DNA from: Treponema sp. | Lineage (GTDB): Bacteria > Spirochaetota > Spirochaetia > Treponematales > Treponemataceae | Direction: 5' to 3' | Assembly: GCA_018384055.1 (NCBI GenBank) | Contig: JAHAZL010000048.1 | Location: 1 to 20,454 of the forward strand | DNA: 20,454 bases | Made by a program: the position numbers and the translations under genes | Shown: positions 14,362 through 20,454 of the stretch, piece by piece | Numbering within the stretch: the first letter of the stretch is position 1 | How the letters are laid out: each line of letters opens with the position of its first letter | Notes under the pieces: generated by a model | The model's input: only the letters and a program-made list of their open reading frames with translations | Databases searched by the model: none | Told to the model about the DNA's origin: nothing

Positions 14362-16608
14362 ATGAAATTAAAAAGTTTGTTTTTAATCAGTTTTATTTTT
14401 GTTTTGCTATCAAGTGGTTTTGCAAGGCCAAAAGTAGCCTTGGTTTTGAGTGGCGGTGGTGCAAAAGGACTTGCAGAGATTCCGTTGCTTGAAGCAATCG
14501 AATCGGAAGGCATCAAGCCGGATATGGTTCTTGGAACCAGCATGGGTGCACTCATTGGTTCCCTCTATGCTGCAGGCTATTCTCCAAAGCAGATTAGGGA
14601 AACCCTTGTTGATATGGATTACATCAAGGTTCTTGGGGAACATCCGGTTTCCCTTGAAAGAGTTACCCCCGATGCTTTTTCGGCAAAAGGCAATTTTAGC
14701 CTTGCCGTTTCTTTCTCATTGAAGAGACTTAAGATTGGATCAGCTCCAGGCATCATAGGTGATCAGAACATAATCATGGAACTTACAAATCATCTGAGTC
14801 GTGTTCTTGCGGTAGATGATTTTGACAAGCTTTCAATACCCTTCCGCTGCATTGCAACAAATGTTTCGACAGGAGAACCTATTGTTCTTAAAAGCGGATC
14901 AATTGTTGATGCGGTTCGTGCAAGCATTTCTCTTCCGGGAATATTTACACCTGCACCTTTGGACAACGGCGTTTATGCCATGGACGGTGGACTTAGGAAC
15001 AATCTTCCGGTTCAGCTTGCCAGAGACATGGGTGCTGACATAATCATCGCCATGGATGTTGCAAGTTCTGTTGATACGAATCCTGCAACCCTTACCGATA
15101 TGGCTACGGTTGCAGAACAGATCATCAGTCTTATAATCTCATCAAATGCTGTTGAGCAGTATCATCTTGCAAATATTGTTCTTAAGCCGGACCTAAAGAA
15201 GTTCAGCACGGCAGATTTTTTTCATCCTGCAGAAATTGTGGCTGCCGGTGAAAAATGTATTGAAGAAAACAGAAATGCAATTCACGAACTTGCCCTCAGC
15301 ATTTCAAAACAGGGCTACCCCCTGGCTGTTCAAGATTATGACAGGGTAAGCGATTACAACAAATTGCCCGATCTTAAAATCAGGAAGATTCATATAAAGA
15401 ACGTTTCATTTACAGATGATTCTCCAATTCCCAATGAAAAAGATTTTGCTAAATATGAAGGCAAGATTCTTGATGAAAAGACAAGAAATAAATTGACAAG
15501 GGAATTGAAGGAAAAGAAAAAGCGCTATCATCTTTCAAACTTCAACTATAGCGTTGAAAAAATTGAAGGCAGTGATGAATGCGACCTTATCATTAAGGCA
15601 CGTTACTATGACCATAACCTGAACAAGGCTTTCTTTTGCGCAAATCCATCCCTGTCCATAACAAATTATCCTTCGCAAAAGTGGGCTTCAATAAATCCTG
15701 CCACTACTACCGGAATTTGTCTTGTTGAACCGATCAATGCAATGCTCCGTTTTTCAACAAGAAACATGATTACTGTTGACGGCTCCATTTTCCCTGAGTT
15801 TGCTTTTTTCCACGGGTTTAAAATATGCGGTGAACTTGCCGGCGAATTCAAGTATGGCAGCCTTAAGCCAGAGAAGTATTTTGAGTTTAATGAAAAGCTT
15901 GTGGACTCAGACCGCGGACTCGTTGCTAAGGCAGGACTTCTTTTAAAATATTCCGACATGCTTTCCTTTAGGCTTGGGCTTGCTAACGAAACGGATTATC
16001 TTGTTTCCGATGAGGACTGGTTTACAAATACATATGCTTATAATGAAATTGTATTTACAACCCTTCATAATAGTTTTTCAGGGCTGAACGGATTTCAGCT
16101 TGAATCAGTTTTTAATGTTGGAAAAGAAAACAGGGATTTTTCTGAAATTAAATTGAATTCATCCCTTCATGTAGCCTTTGAAAAAAGATTTGAAATTCAG
16201 GAAGAAAAAACTTCTATAGGTTTCGGGGCATCCTTCAGCAGAAATCGTTTTCCTTACAAACTTAATGTAGGCTATACTGATTTTGGTGGAATTGACGGAA
16301 TGTGCGGCTATCCATTGTCAACTTTGAAAAGGGATTTCCTTCTTTCGGAAATTTCCATCCGCAGAAAACTTTTCTCTTTTATGGGAATGCCATTTCATCT
16401 GGTGCTTTTGGGAAAGGTTGGATTATCGGATGACTATGATCCATTCTGCGATGAAGCGATTCCATCAGAAAAGTTCTTTGGAAATGACCGGCAGGTAGAA
16501 GCTGGCGGTGGTGCTTATGCTGCATTTGCAACTCCACTTGGAAATCTTGTTCTGGGATACAGCATAAACACCAGCAACAAATGGGTGATTACTTTAGCAC
16601 TGAAGTAA
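14362..16608 (+). CDS. Patatin-like phospholipase with POTRA and outer-membrane beta-barrel (type Vd-like)
   Basis: 748 residues. A signal peptide (about 1-21, ending S-G-F-A) is followed by a patatin lipase domain: oxyanion motif S-G-G-G-A-K-G (30-36), nucleophile S60 in G-T-S-M-G, and catalytic D208 in M-D-G-G. A POTRA-like segment (about 338-415; I-R-K-I-H-I-K-N-V-S-F) and a long region of alternating hydrophobic and polar residues to the C-terminus (about 425-748) suggest an outer-membrane barrel of the BamA/Omp85 type. This layout is that of type Vd autotransporters such as PlpD, so it is probably an outer-membrane lipase exposed or released at the surface. Start at 14362 because only there does a signal peptide begin cleanly. 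Divergent from tex; the 3' end overlaps the hydrolase gene by 20 bp. Confidence 0.88.
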   Translation: MKLKSLFLISFIFVLLSSGFARPKVALVLSGGGAKGLAEIPLLEAIESEGIKPDMVLGTSMGALIGSLYAAGYSPKQIRETLVDMDYIKVLGEHPVSLERVTPDAFSAKGNFSLAVSFSLKRLKIGSAPGIIGDQNIIMELTNHLSRVLAVDDFDKLSIPFRCIATNVSTGEPIVLKSGSIVDAVRASISLPGIFTPAPLDNGVYAMDGGLRNNLPVQLARDMGADIIIAMDVASSVDTNPATLTDMATVAEQIISLIISSNAVEQYHLANIVLKPDLKKFSTADFFHPAEIVAAGEKCIEENRNAIHELALSISKQGYPLAVQDYDRVSDYNKLPDLKIRKIHIKNVSFTDDSPIPNEKDFAKYEGKILDEKTRNKLTRELKEKKKRYHLSNFNYSVEKIEGSDECDLIIKARYYDHNLNKAFFCANPSLSITNYPSQKWASINPATTTGICLVEPINAMLRFSTRNMITVDGSIFPEFAFFHGFKICGELAGEFKYGSLKPEKYFEFNEKLVDSDRGLVAKAGLLLKYSDMLSFRLGLANETDYLVSDEDWFTNTYAYNEIVFTTLHNSFSGLNGFQLESVFNVGKENRDFSEIKLNSSLHVAFEKRFEIQEEKTSIGFGASFSRNRFPYKLNVGYTDFGGIDGMCGYPLSTLKRDFLLSEISIRRKLFSFMGMPFHLVLLGKVGLSDDYDPFCDEAIPSEKFFGNDRQVEAGGGAYAAFATPLGNLVLGYSINTSNKWVITLALK

Positions 16609-17437
16609 AGAAGTTGATCATTTCATTCCAGACCTGTTCCTGAAAGAACCTTAAGTCTGCATGATCTGCATCCTTGATTGTAAGCAAGGTAACATCGTTT
16701 CCTTTTGCTTCAAGGGCATCGTGCAGCTGCTTGCCCTGATCGTGGGGAACAGTATGGTCGTTGCTTCCGTGGATGATGAGGAATGGGGGAACCTTCTTCT
16801 TGATGTAGTTTACGGGATTTGCTTCCGCCGCCTTCTTTGGATCCCTTTCAGGATTGAATCCCATCAAAAGTATGTGGGGTGGAGTAAGGTCGTAGCCCTC
16901 GGGTGGCTTTGGAAAAGTTCCGAAATCTGCTGGCGGATACCAGGGGCAGGCTGCCTGAACGGAACTTGATTCTTTCAGGTATTCTCCAACATCGAATTTC
17001 TTTGCGGTAGCAAGGGCGGCAAGGGATGCAAGGTGTCCACCTGCTGATTCTCCGCTTACGCCGAATTTCTTTGGATTGATCCTGAACCTGTCTGCGTGTG
17101 CCCTAAGGTAACGGATGGCAGCCTTTACATCTTCAAGCTGAGCCGGGAAAAATGCCTCGTTGCTTGTTCTGTACTGAACGCTTGCAACAACGAATCCCGC
17201 CATGGCAATCTTTGAAAGGTATGCAAGATGGGCAGACTTGTTCATGGTAAGCCAACCGCCTCCGCAAATCCAGACGATGCAGGGATACCTTTTCTTTGAA
17301 AAATCTTCAGGATAGATGATGTCCATCTTAAGATCCTTGCGGCAGTGTCCGTACCAGTCATCAACCTGAGCAAAAGTAACATCAGTTACCGTAATGTACT
17401 GGGCTCTTTCCGGTTTGATTTCGATTGTCTTTTCCAT
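16589..17437 (-). CDS. Alpha/beta hydrolase, BD-FAE/esterase-like (COG0657 type)
   Basis: 282 residues with the alpha/beta-hydrolase plan: oxyanion segment C-G-G-G-W (58-62), nucleophile S131 in G-E-S-A-G-G, acid D227 in H-G-S-N-D-H-T-V-P, and H259 in D-A-D-H-A-D. No signal peptide, so a cytoplasmic carboxylesterase or deacetylase, for example for acetylated sugars; the substrate cannot be fixed. A GGAGG Shine-Dalgarno stands 7 nt before the ATG. Its promoter (TTGCAA, 16 bp, TATGAT on the minus strand) reaches into the first codons of the divergent CDF gene. The last 20 bp overlap the patatin gene tail-to-tail. Confidence 0.88.
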   Translation of the reverse strand: MEKTIEIKPERAQYITVTDVTFAQVDDWYGHCRKDLKMDIIYPEDFSKKRYPCIVWICGGGWLTMNKSAHLAYLSKIAMAGFVVASVQYRTSNEAFFPAQLEDVKAAIRYLRAHADRFRINPKKFGVSGESAGGHLASLAALATAKKFDVGEYLKESSSVQAACPWYPPADFGTFPKPPEGYDLTPPHILLMGFNPERDPKKAAEANPVNYIKKKVPPFLIIHGSNDHTVPHDQGKQLHDALEAKGNDVTLLTIKDADHADLRFFQEQVWNEMINFFTSVLK

Positions 17438-17459
17438 CTGTTAACCTCCGTGGTATAAT
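17431..17459 (+). promoter_or_regulatory. Putative leaderless-type promoter of the CDF exporter gene
   Basis: TTTCCA (17431-17436), 17 bp, TATAAT (17454-17459) with a TG at 17451-17452 as in extended -10 promoters, then CATATCT and the ATG at 17467. No Shine-Dalgarno is present. The -35 falls inside the first codons of the hydrolase gene. Confidence 0.6.
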
Positions 17460-17485
17460 CATATCTATGATAAGCCTATTTGCAA
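17458..17485 (-). promoter_or_regulatory. Putative promoter of the alpha/beta hydrolase gene, overlapping the CDF promoter
   Basis: On the minus strand TTGCAA (17485-17480), 16 bp, TATGAT (17463-17458). Its -10 overlaps the CDF gene -10 by 2 bp, so the two promoters should compete for polymerase. The resulting leader of about 15 nt includes the GGAGG site. Confidence 0.45.
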
Positions 17486-18633
17486 GAATTTTCATCAAAA
17501 ACCCTAAGGACTACATGGACACAAAAGTAAGGGAACAATATGGAATCCTTTGTTCTGCCTTTGGCATTTTCCTGAATGTGATGCTTTTTGCAGCAAAACT
17601 TTCGGGTGCCCTTTTAACAAATTCCGTAGCCTTCCTTGCCGATGCCTTCAACAACCTGAGTGATGCGGCATCTTCCCTTGTGTCAGTAATCGGATTTAAG
17701 CTTTCAGGAAAGAAACCTGATGCGGACCATCCTTTTGGACACGGCAGGCTTGAATACATTTCGGGGCTCATCGTTTCCTTTTTGATTCTCCTCATGGGCA
17801 TTGAACTTTTCAAATCTTCTGTAAGGGCAATAGTTCATCCTGAAAAAGTTGAAGGAAGCATTTTTTCAGTTTCCATAATGGTGGCTGCAATTCTCGTAAA
17901 GCTTTACATGTACCTTTACAACCACGGCATTGCAAAAAAAATAAAGTCCGCCGCAATGGAAGCCGTTGCAAAGGACAGCTTTGGCGACATGATTTCTACA
18001 AGCGTAGTAATTCTTTCCGTAGTTGCAGGACGATTTACAGATTTTCCTGTTGATGGCATCGGAGGCCTGATTGTTGCAATACTCATTTTCAAGGGCGGAA
18101 TAGAATCCTGCAAGGAAACAATTGATCCCCTTCTTGGACTTCCACCGGAAAAGGAATTCGTTGATGAAATAGAAAAGGAAACTTTGAAGTTTGAAGCAAT
18201 CGTTGGAATTCACGATCTTGTTGTCCACGATTACGGTCCGGGCAGAATGATGATTTCGCTCCATGCGGAAGTTCCAGGTGATCAGGACATTTTTGCGCTC
18301 CATGAAATAATTGACTGTGCAGAGCTTGAACTTTCAAAGAAATTCAACTGCAGCGTAGTGATGCACATGGATCCAATCGACGTAAAAAATCCGCGGCTTC
18401 ATGAACTTAAGGAAATTGTTAGGGAAGAAAGCCATAAAATAGACCAGCGTTGTTCGGCCCATGACATCAGGATGGTTCCCGGAGAAAAACAGACAAACCT
18501 CATCTTTGATATTGTTCGTCCCCGTGATTGCTGTTGCTCCGAAGATGAACTTTGCGAAAAGCTTCGCGCTGCAATTAAGGAAAGGGCTTCAGATGTAAAC
18601 TGCGTCATTACGGTTGATGTTCCTTTTATTTAA
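17467..18633 (+). CDS. Cation diffusion facilitator, Mn(II)-exporter-like (MneS/MneP/MntE type)
   Basis: 388 residues: about six membrane segments (roughly 25-225) and a long cytoplasmic C-terminal part (about 230-388). Metal site A residues are N62-x-x-x-D66 in the second helix and D170-x-x-x-D174 in the fifth. This asparagine/aspartate set is the one described for bacterial manganese CDFs, whereas zinc exporters typically have histidine in the fifth helix. D-A-D-H-P-F-G-H-G-R (85-94) is the conserved loop after helix 2. The tail carries C355-C356-C357 and C363, possibly an extra metal or redox site. Start at 17467 is where the conserved N-terminus begins; the TATAAT box 7 nt upstream suggests a leaderless transcript. 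Metal specificity is inferred from motif only. Confidence 0.88.
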   Translation: MISLFARIFIKNPKDYMDTKVREQYGILCSAFGIFLNVMLFAAKLSGALLTNSVAFLADAFNNLSDAASSLVSVIGFKLSGKKPDADHPFGHGRLEYISGLIVSFLILLMGIELFKSSVRAIVHPEKVEGSIFSVSIMVAAILVKLYMYLYNHGIAKKIKSAAMEAVAKDSFGDMISTSVVILSVVAGRFTDFPVDGIGGLIVAILIFKGGIESCKETIDPLLGLPPEKEFVDEIEKETLKFEAIVGIHDLVVHDYGPGRMMISLHAEVPGDQDIFALHEIIDCAELELSKKFNCSVVMHMDPIDVKNPRLHELKEIVREESHKIDQRCSAHDIRMVPGEKQTNLIFDIVRPRDCCCSEDELCEKLRAAIKERASDVNCVITVDVPFI

Positions 18634-18634
18634 G

Positions 18635-18917
18635 GATTCAGTCATTGCGAGGAACTTTGCCATTAAAAATCCTGAAAACTACGAAGCCCGTGCAAACATG
18701 ATGTGGGCTTCATCCCTTGCCCATAACGGTCTTACCCAGTGCGGAAGATTTCTACAGATCAATAGGAATGTCTGTAAGCCTTAGGGAACTTGGCGTAAAG
18801 AAAGAAGATCTTGAAACCCTGGCCTTAAAGTGCAGCAGAAACAGAACAAGAACACTTGCAGGCTACAAGCCATTGGCTTACGAAGACATGGTTGAAATAT
18901 TCAACATGGCTTACTGA
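18635..18917 (+). pseudogene. Remnant of an iron-type alcohol dehydrogenase (butanol dehydrogenase-like)
   Basis: Two pieces of one protein in different frames. From 18635: N-P-E-N-Y-E-A-R-A-N-M-M-W-A-S-S then L-A-H-N-G-L-T-Q-C-G-R, typical of the middle of YqhD/BdhA-like Fe-ADHs. From about 18745 in the next frame: F-Y-R-S-I-G-M and R-E-L-G-V to Y-E-D-M-V-E-I-F-N-M-A-Y then TGA, typical of the C-terminus. Roughly 125 residues between them, including the iron-binding histidine region, are missing, and the N-terminal half of the enzyme is absent. The fragment begins 1 nt after the CDF stop. A 66-codon frame from an ATG at 18717 is open but is only the tail of this wreck. Confidence 0.82.
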
Positions 18918-18933
18918 TAAGAACAAAAAATAA

Positions 18934-18961
18934 GGGCTGTCCAAAAAATTTTGGGCAGCCC
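18934..18961. terminator. Bidirectional rho-independent terminator
   Basis: GGGCTGTCCAAAA (18934-18946) pairs with TTTTGGGCAGCCC (18949-18961), with one G-U pair. It is followed by ATTTTGTTTT on the plus strand and by TTATTTTTTG on the minus strand. It can end the GH5 transcript (minus) and anything running from the CDF gene through the pseudogene (plus). A weaker hairpin ACTTACA/TGTAAGT lies between it and the GH5 stop. Confidence 0.8.
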
Positions 18962-19022
18962 ATTTTGTTTTAAATCTTGCGGCACTTACATGATTTAATA
19001 TCTGTGTAAGTACAGGTTGATT

Positions 19023-20306
19023 TTAATTTCTTGCAGCAACGCCGGCATCAATAAGTTCCGCTGCTTTTGAATCTGTAAACCATGCAGGACCACCGCTTGC
19101 AGTGCGGTTCATAAAGCCGAAAGATTCTGAGCCGTTTCCTGTATTTTCTTCATTACCATTGTCCCAGAGAACTGCGGCAACGTTGTATGTTTTACAAAGA
19201 CCAAGATAATATGTAAACCATTCTTTTCTTGCGGTGAAATTGTCTTTGTTTGTGGCACCCATTTCACCGATTACTACAGGAATTCCTTGGGAGATGAAAG
19301 TAGAATTCAAAGCCGTAAAATGACTTTCAAGATCAGATTTGTGATTTGATGTTAATTCTGAACTTCCAGGATATTCCATTGCAAAGTTATATGGTGTATA
19401 CATGTGAACTGAGAGAGCAAGTCTGTTTGTTGCACTGTCTGTTGGAATTTTGAAAACACCGGCTTTTTTGCCTTCAATAGCACCGTAAGGAGATGCGACA
19501 TAGCCTGGGAACATGATTATGCGGTTTTCGTTGTTTCCACCAGATGTGCGTATTACATTGACTGCCTTCTGGTTGAGTTCATTGATTACCGCAACATATT
19601 TTTTACAATTTTCACATGTATAGCTATTTGGACAACTCCATTCATGGGCATCACCAATGACACGTGGTTCATTCAGTGTTTCAAAAATAAGGTGTCCGTC
19701 ATAGTCCTTGAATGTATTAGCAACCTGTTTCCAGATTTTTTCTACAAATTTCAGCGATTGGGTTTTGTCTGTTTCGTAAAGAGTGAATCCTGCTTTAGTT
19801 CCAAGGTCTTTTCCTTTATAGTTGTCGTGATGGATGTTGATGATTACAAAAAGACCTTCGCCGTATGCCATATCTACGACAGATTTGACATGACTCATCC
19901 ATTCAGAATTGATGTTCAGGTTTGAATCTACATGGTTGTGCCAGGAAACAGGAATGCGGACAGTCTTGATGCCAGAGGCCTTTAATTTCTTGAAGAGTGC
20001 AGGAGTTGCCGTATCTTTCATGCCCCAGTCGGATTCTGTTCCATTTTTCTGAGATGTCCATTTTTCTCCTTCTTCACCTTCATGGGCATCCAGTGTGTTG
20101 CCAAGGTTCCATTCAAACTTCATGGAATTGACGATTACGGCTGCTGTTATGCTTGGATCAGACAGATTGATAGCCTGTCCTTCCGGCAATGTTGGTGTTA
20201 GGTTTGGACTTCCACCGTCATTTCCGTTGGCACATCCGAAGAACAAAGCCGTTGCTAAAGTTGATGCAATGATTCCTGCAAAAAGAGATTTGATTTTCTT
20301 GTTCAT
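19023..20306 (-). CDS. GH5-family endoglucanase, secreted lipoprotein
   Basis: 427 residues. The signal peptide ends in L-F-F-G-C25, a spirochete-style lipobox, so the enzyme is probably lipid-anchored; a short glycine/asparagine/proline linker (26-45) follows. The catalytic domain has the GH5 order: W-N-L-G-N-T-L-D (66-73), V-R-I-P-V-S-W (116-122), I-N-I-H-H (156-160), acid/base E213 in L-N-E-P, and nucleophile E348 in V-I-G-E-M-G. The arrangement resembles subfamily 4 endoglucanases/xyloglucanases, acting on beta-glucans. Unusual: C225, C231 and C234 in a short insertion after the acid/base motif. TGAGG lies 8-9 nt before the ATG. No carbohydrate-binding module is seen. Its first codons and leader are repeated in inverted form just upstream. 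Confidence 0.9.
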   Translation of the reverse strand: MNKKIKSLFAGIIASTLATALFFGCANGNDGGSPNLTPTLPEGQAINLSDPSITAAVIVNSMKFEWNLGNTLDAHEGEEGEKWTSQKNGTESDWGMKDTATPALFKKLKASGIKTVRIPVSWHNHVDSNLNINSEWMSHVKSVVDMAYGEGLFVIINIHHDNYKGKDLGTKAGFTLYETDKTQSLKFVEKIWKQVANTFKDYDGHLIFETLNEPRVIGDAHEWSCPNSYTCENCKKYVAVINELNQKAVNVIRTSGGNNENRIIMFPGYVASPYGAIEGKKAGVFKIPTDSATNRLALSVHMYTPYNFAMEYPGSSELTSNHKSDLESHFTALNSTFISQGIPVVIGEMGATNKDNFTARKEWFTYYLGLCKTYNVAAVLWDNGNEENTGNGSESFGFMNRTASGGPAWFTDSKAAELIDAGVAARN

Positions 20307-20454
20307 AAAACAACCTCAATAAAAAAGATTTTTTGTGAACTTTTTGAACTGAATTTATAGGGGCATAGATAATTAAAACTATGCCCCTATAAATTAAGTT
20401 AAAAAAGTTGACAAAAAATCTTTTTTATTGAGGTTTTTTTATGAACAAGAAAAT
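20293..20454. repeat. Inverted repeat with 76-bp arms joining two divergent gene starts
   Basis: Arms 20293-20368 and 20379-20454 around a 10-nt AT-only spacer, with 4 mismatches in 76. The inner 17 bp are perfect (AATTTATAGGGGCATAG, 20352-20368, and its complement 20379-20395). Each arm continues through an A/T-rich leader with TTTATTGAGG to an ATG and the codons for M-N-K-K. The right arm runs off the window, so its true length is unknown. The inner palindrome could be an operator for both genes or a cruciform. Confidence 0.9.
20441..20454 (+). CDS. Start of a second gene with the same first codons as the GH5 gene (partial)
   Basis: Only M-N-K-K plus two bases are in the window. The ATG has a GAGG 8 nt upstream in the same leader as the GH5 gene, and the first 14 coding bases are identical to it. 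It is inferred to be a secreted paralogue or another signal-peptide protein sharing the duplicated start; the product is not visible. Confidence 0.6.

Noticed and set aside
14262..14555. 98-codon N-terminal extension of Tex
   Set aside because: The extra residues do not resemble Tex, cross the divergent promoters and overlap the signal-peptide coding region of the patatin gene.
18717..18917. A 66-residue open frame that could be called a small hypothetical protein
   Set aside because: Its sequence is the C-terminal end of an iron-type alcohol dehydrogenase, and the preceding piece of the same enzyme lies just upstream in another frame, so it is a pseudogene tail.
20408..20413. TTGACA in the right arm of the inverted repeat as a promoter -35 for the partial gene
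   Set aside because: No -10-like hexamer is found 16-18 bp downstream; that region is the Shine-Dalgarno and T-rich leader. The left arm has TTCACA at the same place.

Overview
The window looks like chromosome from a gut- or rumen-type spirochete, most likely a Treponema. This is inferred from gene content and protein flavour, not from a marker gene: a short relaxed lipobox (L-F-F-G-C) on an extracellular GH5 glucanase, spirochete-style Der and EI proteins, and moderate GC. No rRNA, tRNA, CRISPR array, phage or intact transposon was seen.

Layout. 36-647 (-): 23S rRNA 2'-O-methyltransferase RlmE. 648-1088: a repeat-rich gap holding a 102-bp element with 13-bp perfect terminal inverted repeats and a second, truncated copy. 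1089-3032 (+): long-chain acyl-CoA synthetase, tail-to-tail with a UPF0340 gene (3029-3583, -) that lies directly behind pdxR (3608-5017, -). PdxR is divergent from pdxS-pdxT (5124-6577, +), a complete DXP-independent vitamin B6 (PLP synthase) module with its regulator. 6564-11558 (-) is a probable four-gene operon, ptsI-der-merR-rsm22-like: PTS Enzyme I followed by the ribosome-assembly GTPase Der, a small MerR regulator and an Rsm22/METTL17-type protein. 11559-11876: no convincing gene, but a structured stretch and a hairpin-rich inverted-repeat element. 11877-14261 (-): Tex, divergent from a patatin/POTRA/beta-barrel protein (14362-16608, +). 16589-17437 (-): alpha/beta hydrolase, divergent from a CDF metal exporter with a manganese-type signature (17467-18633, +). 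18635-18917: wreck of an iron-type alcohol dehydrogenase. 18934-18961: bidirectional terminator. 19023-20306 (-): GH5 lipoprotein, separated by a 76-bp-armed inverted repeat from a second gene (starting 20441, +) with the same leader and first codons.

The main cross-cutting observations are these. (1) Four first-of-transcript genes (ptsI, tex, patatin, CDF) lack a Shine-Dalgarno and have a -10-like hexamer 6 or 7 nt before ATG, with a -35-like hexamer 17 bp further up: the layout of leaderless mRNAs. Downstream genes of operons do have Shine-Dalgarno sequences. (2) All three convergent gene pairs overlap at their 3' ends (4, 14 and 20 bp). (3) The right edge records a recent inverted duplication of a secreted-enzyme gene start. 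(4) The Rsm22-like protein keeps four cysteines where the mitochondrial METTL17 iron-sulfur ligands would be. Most genes are ordinary housekeeping; I do not see a clear new defence or mobile system.
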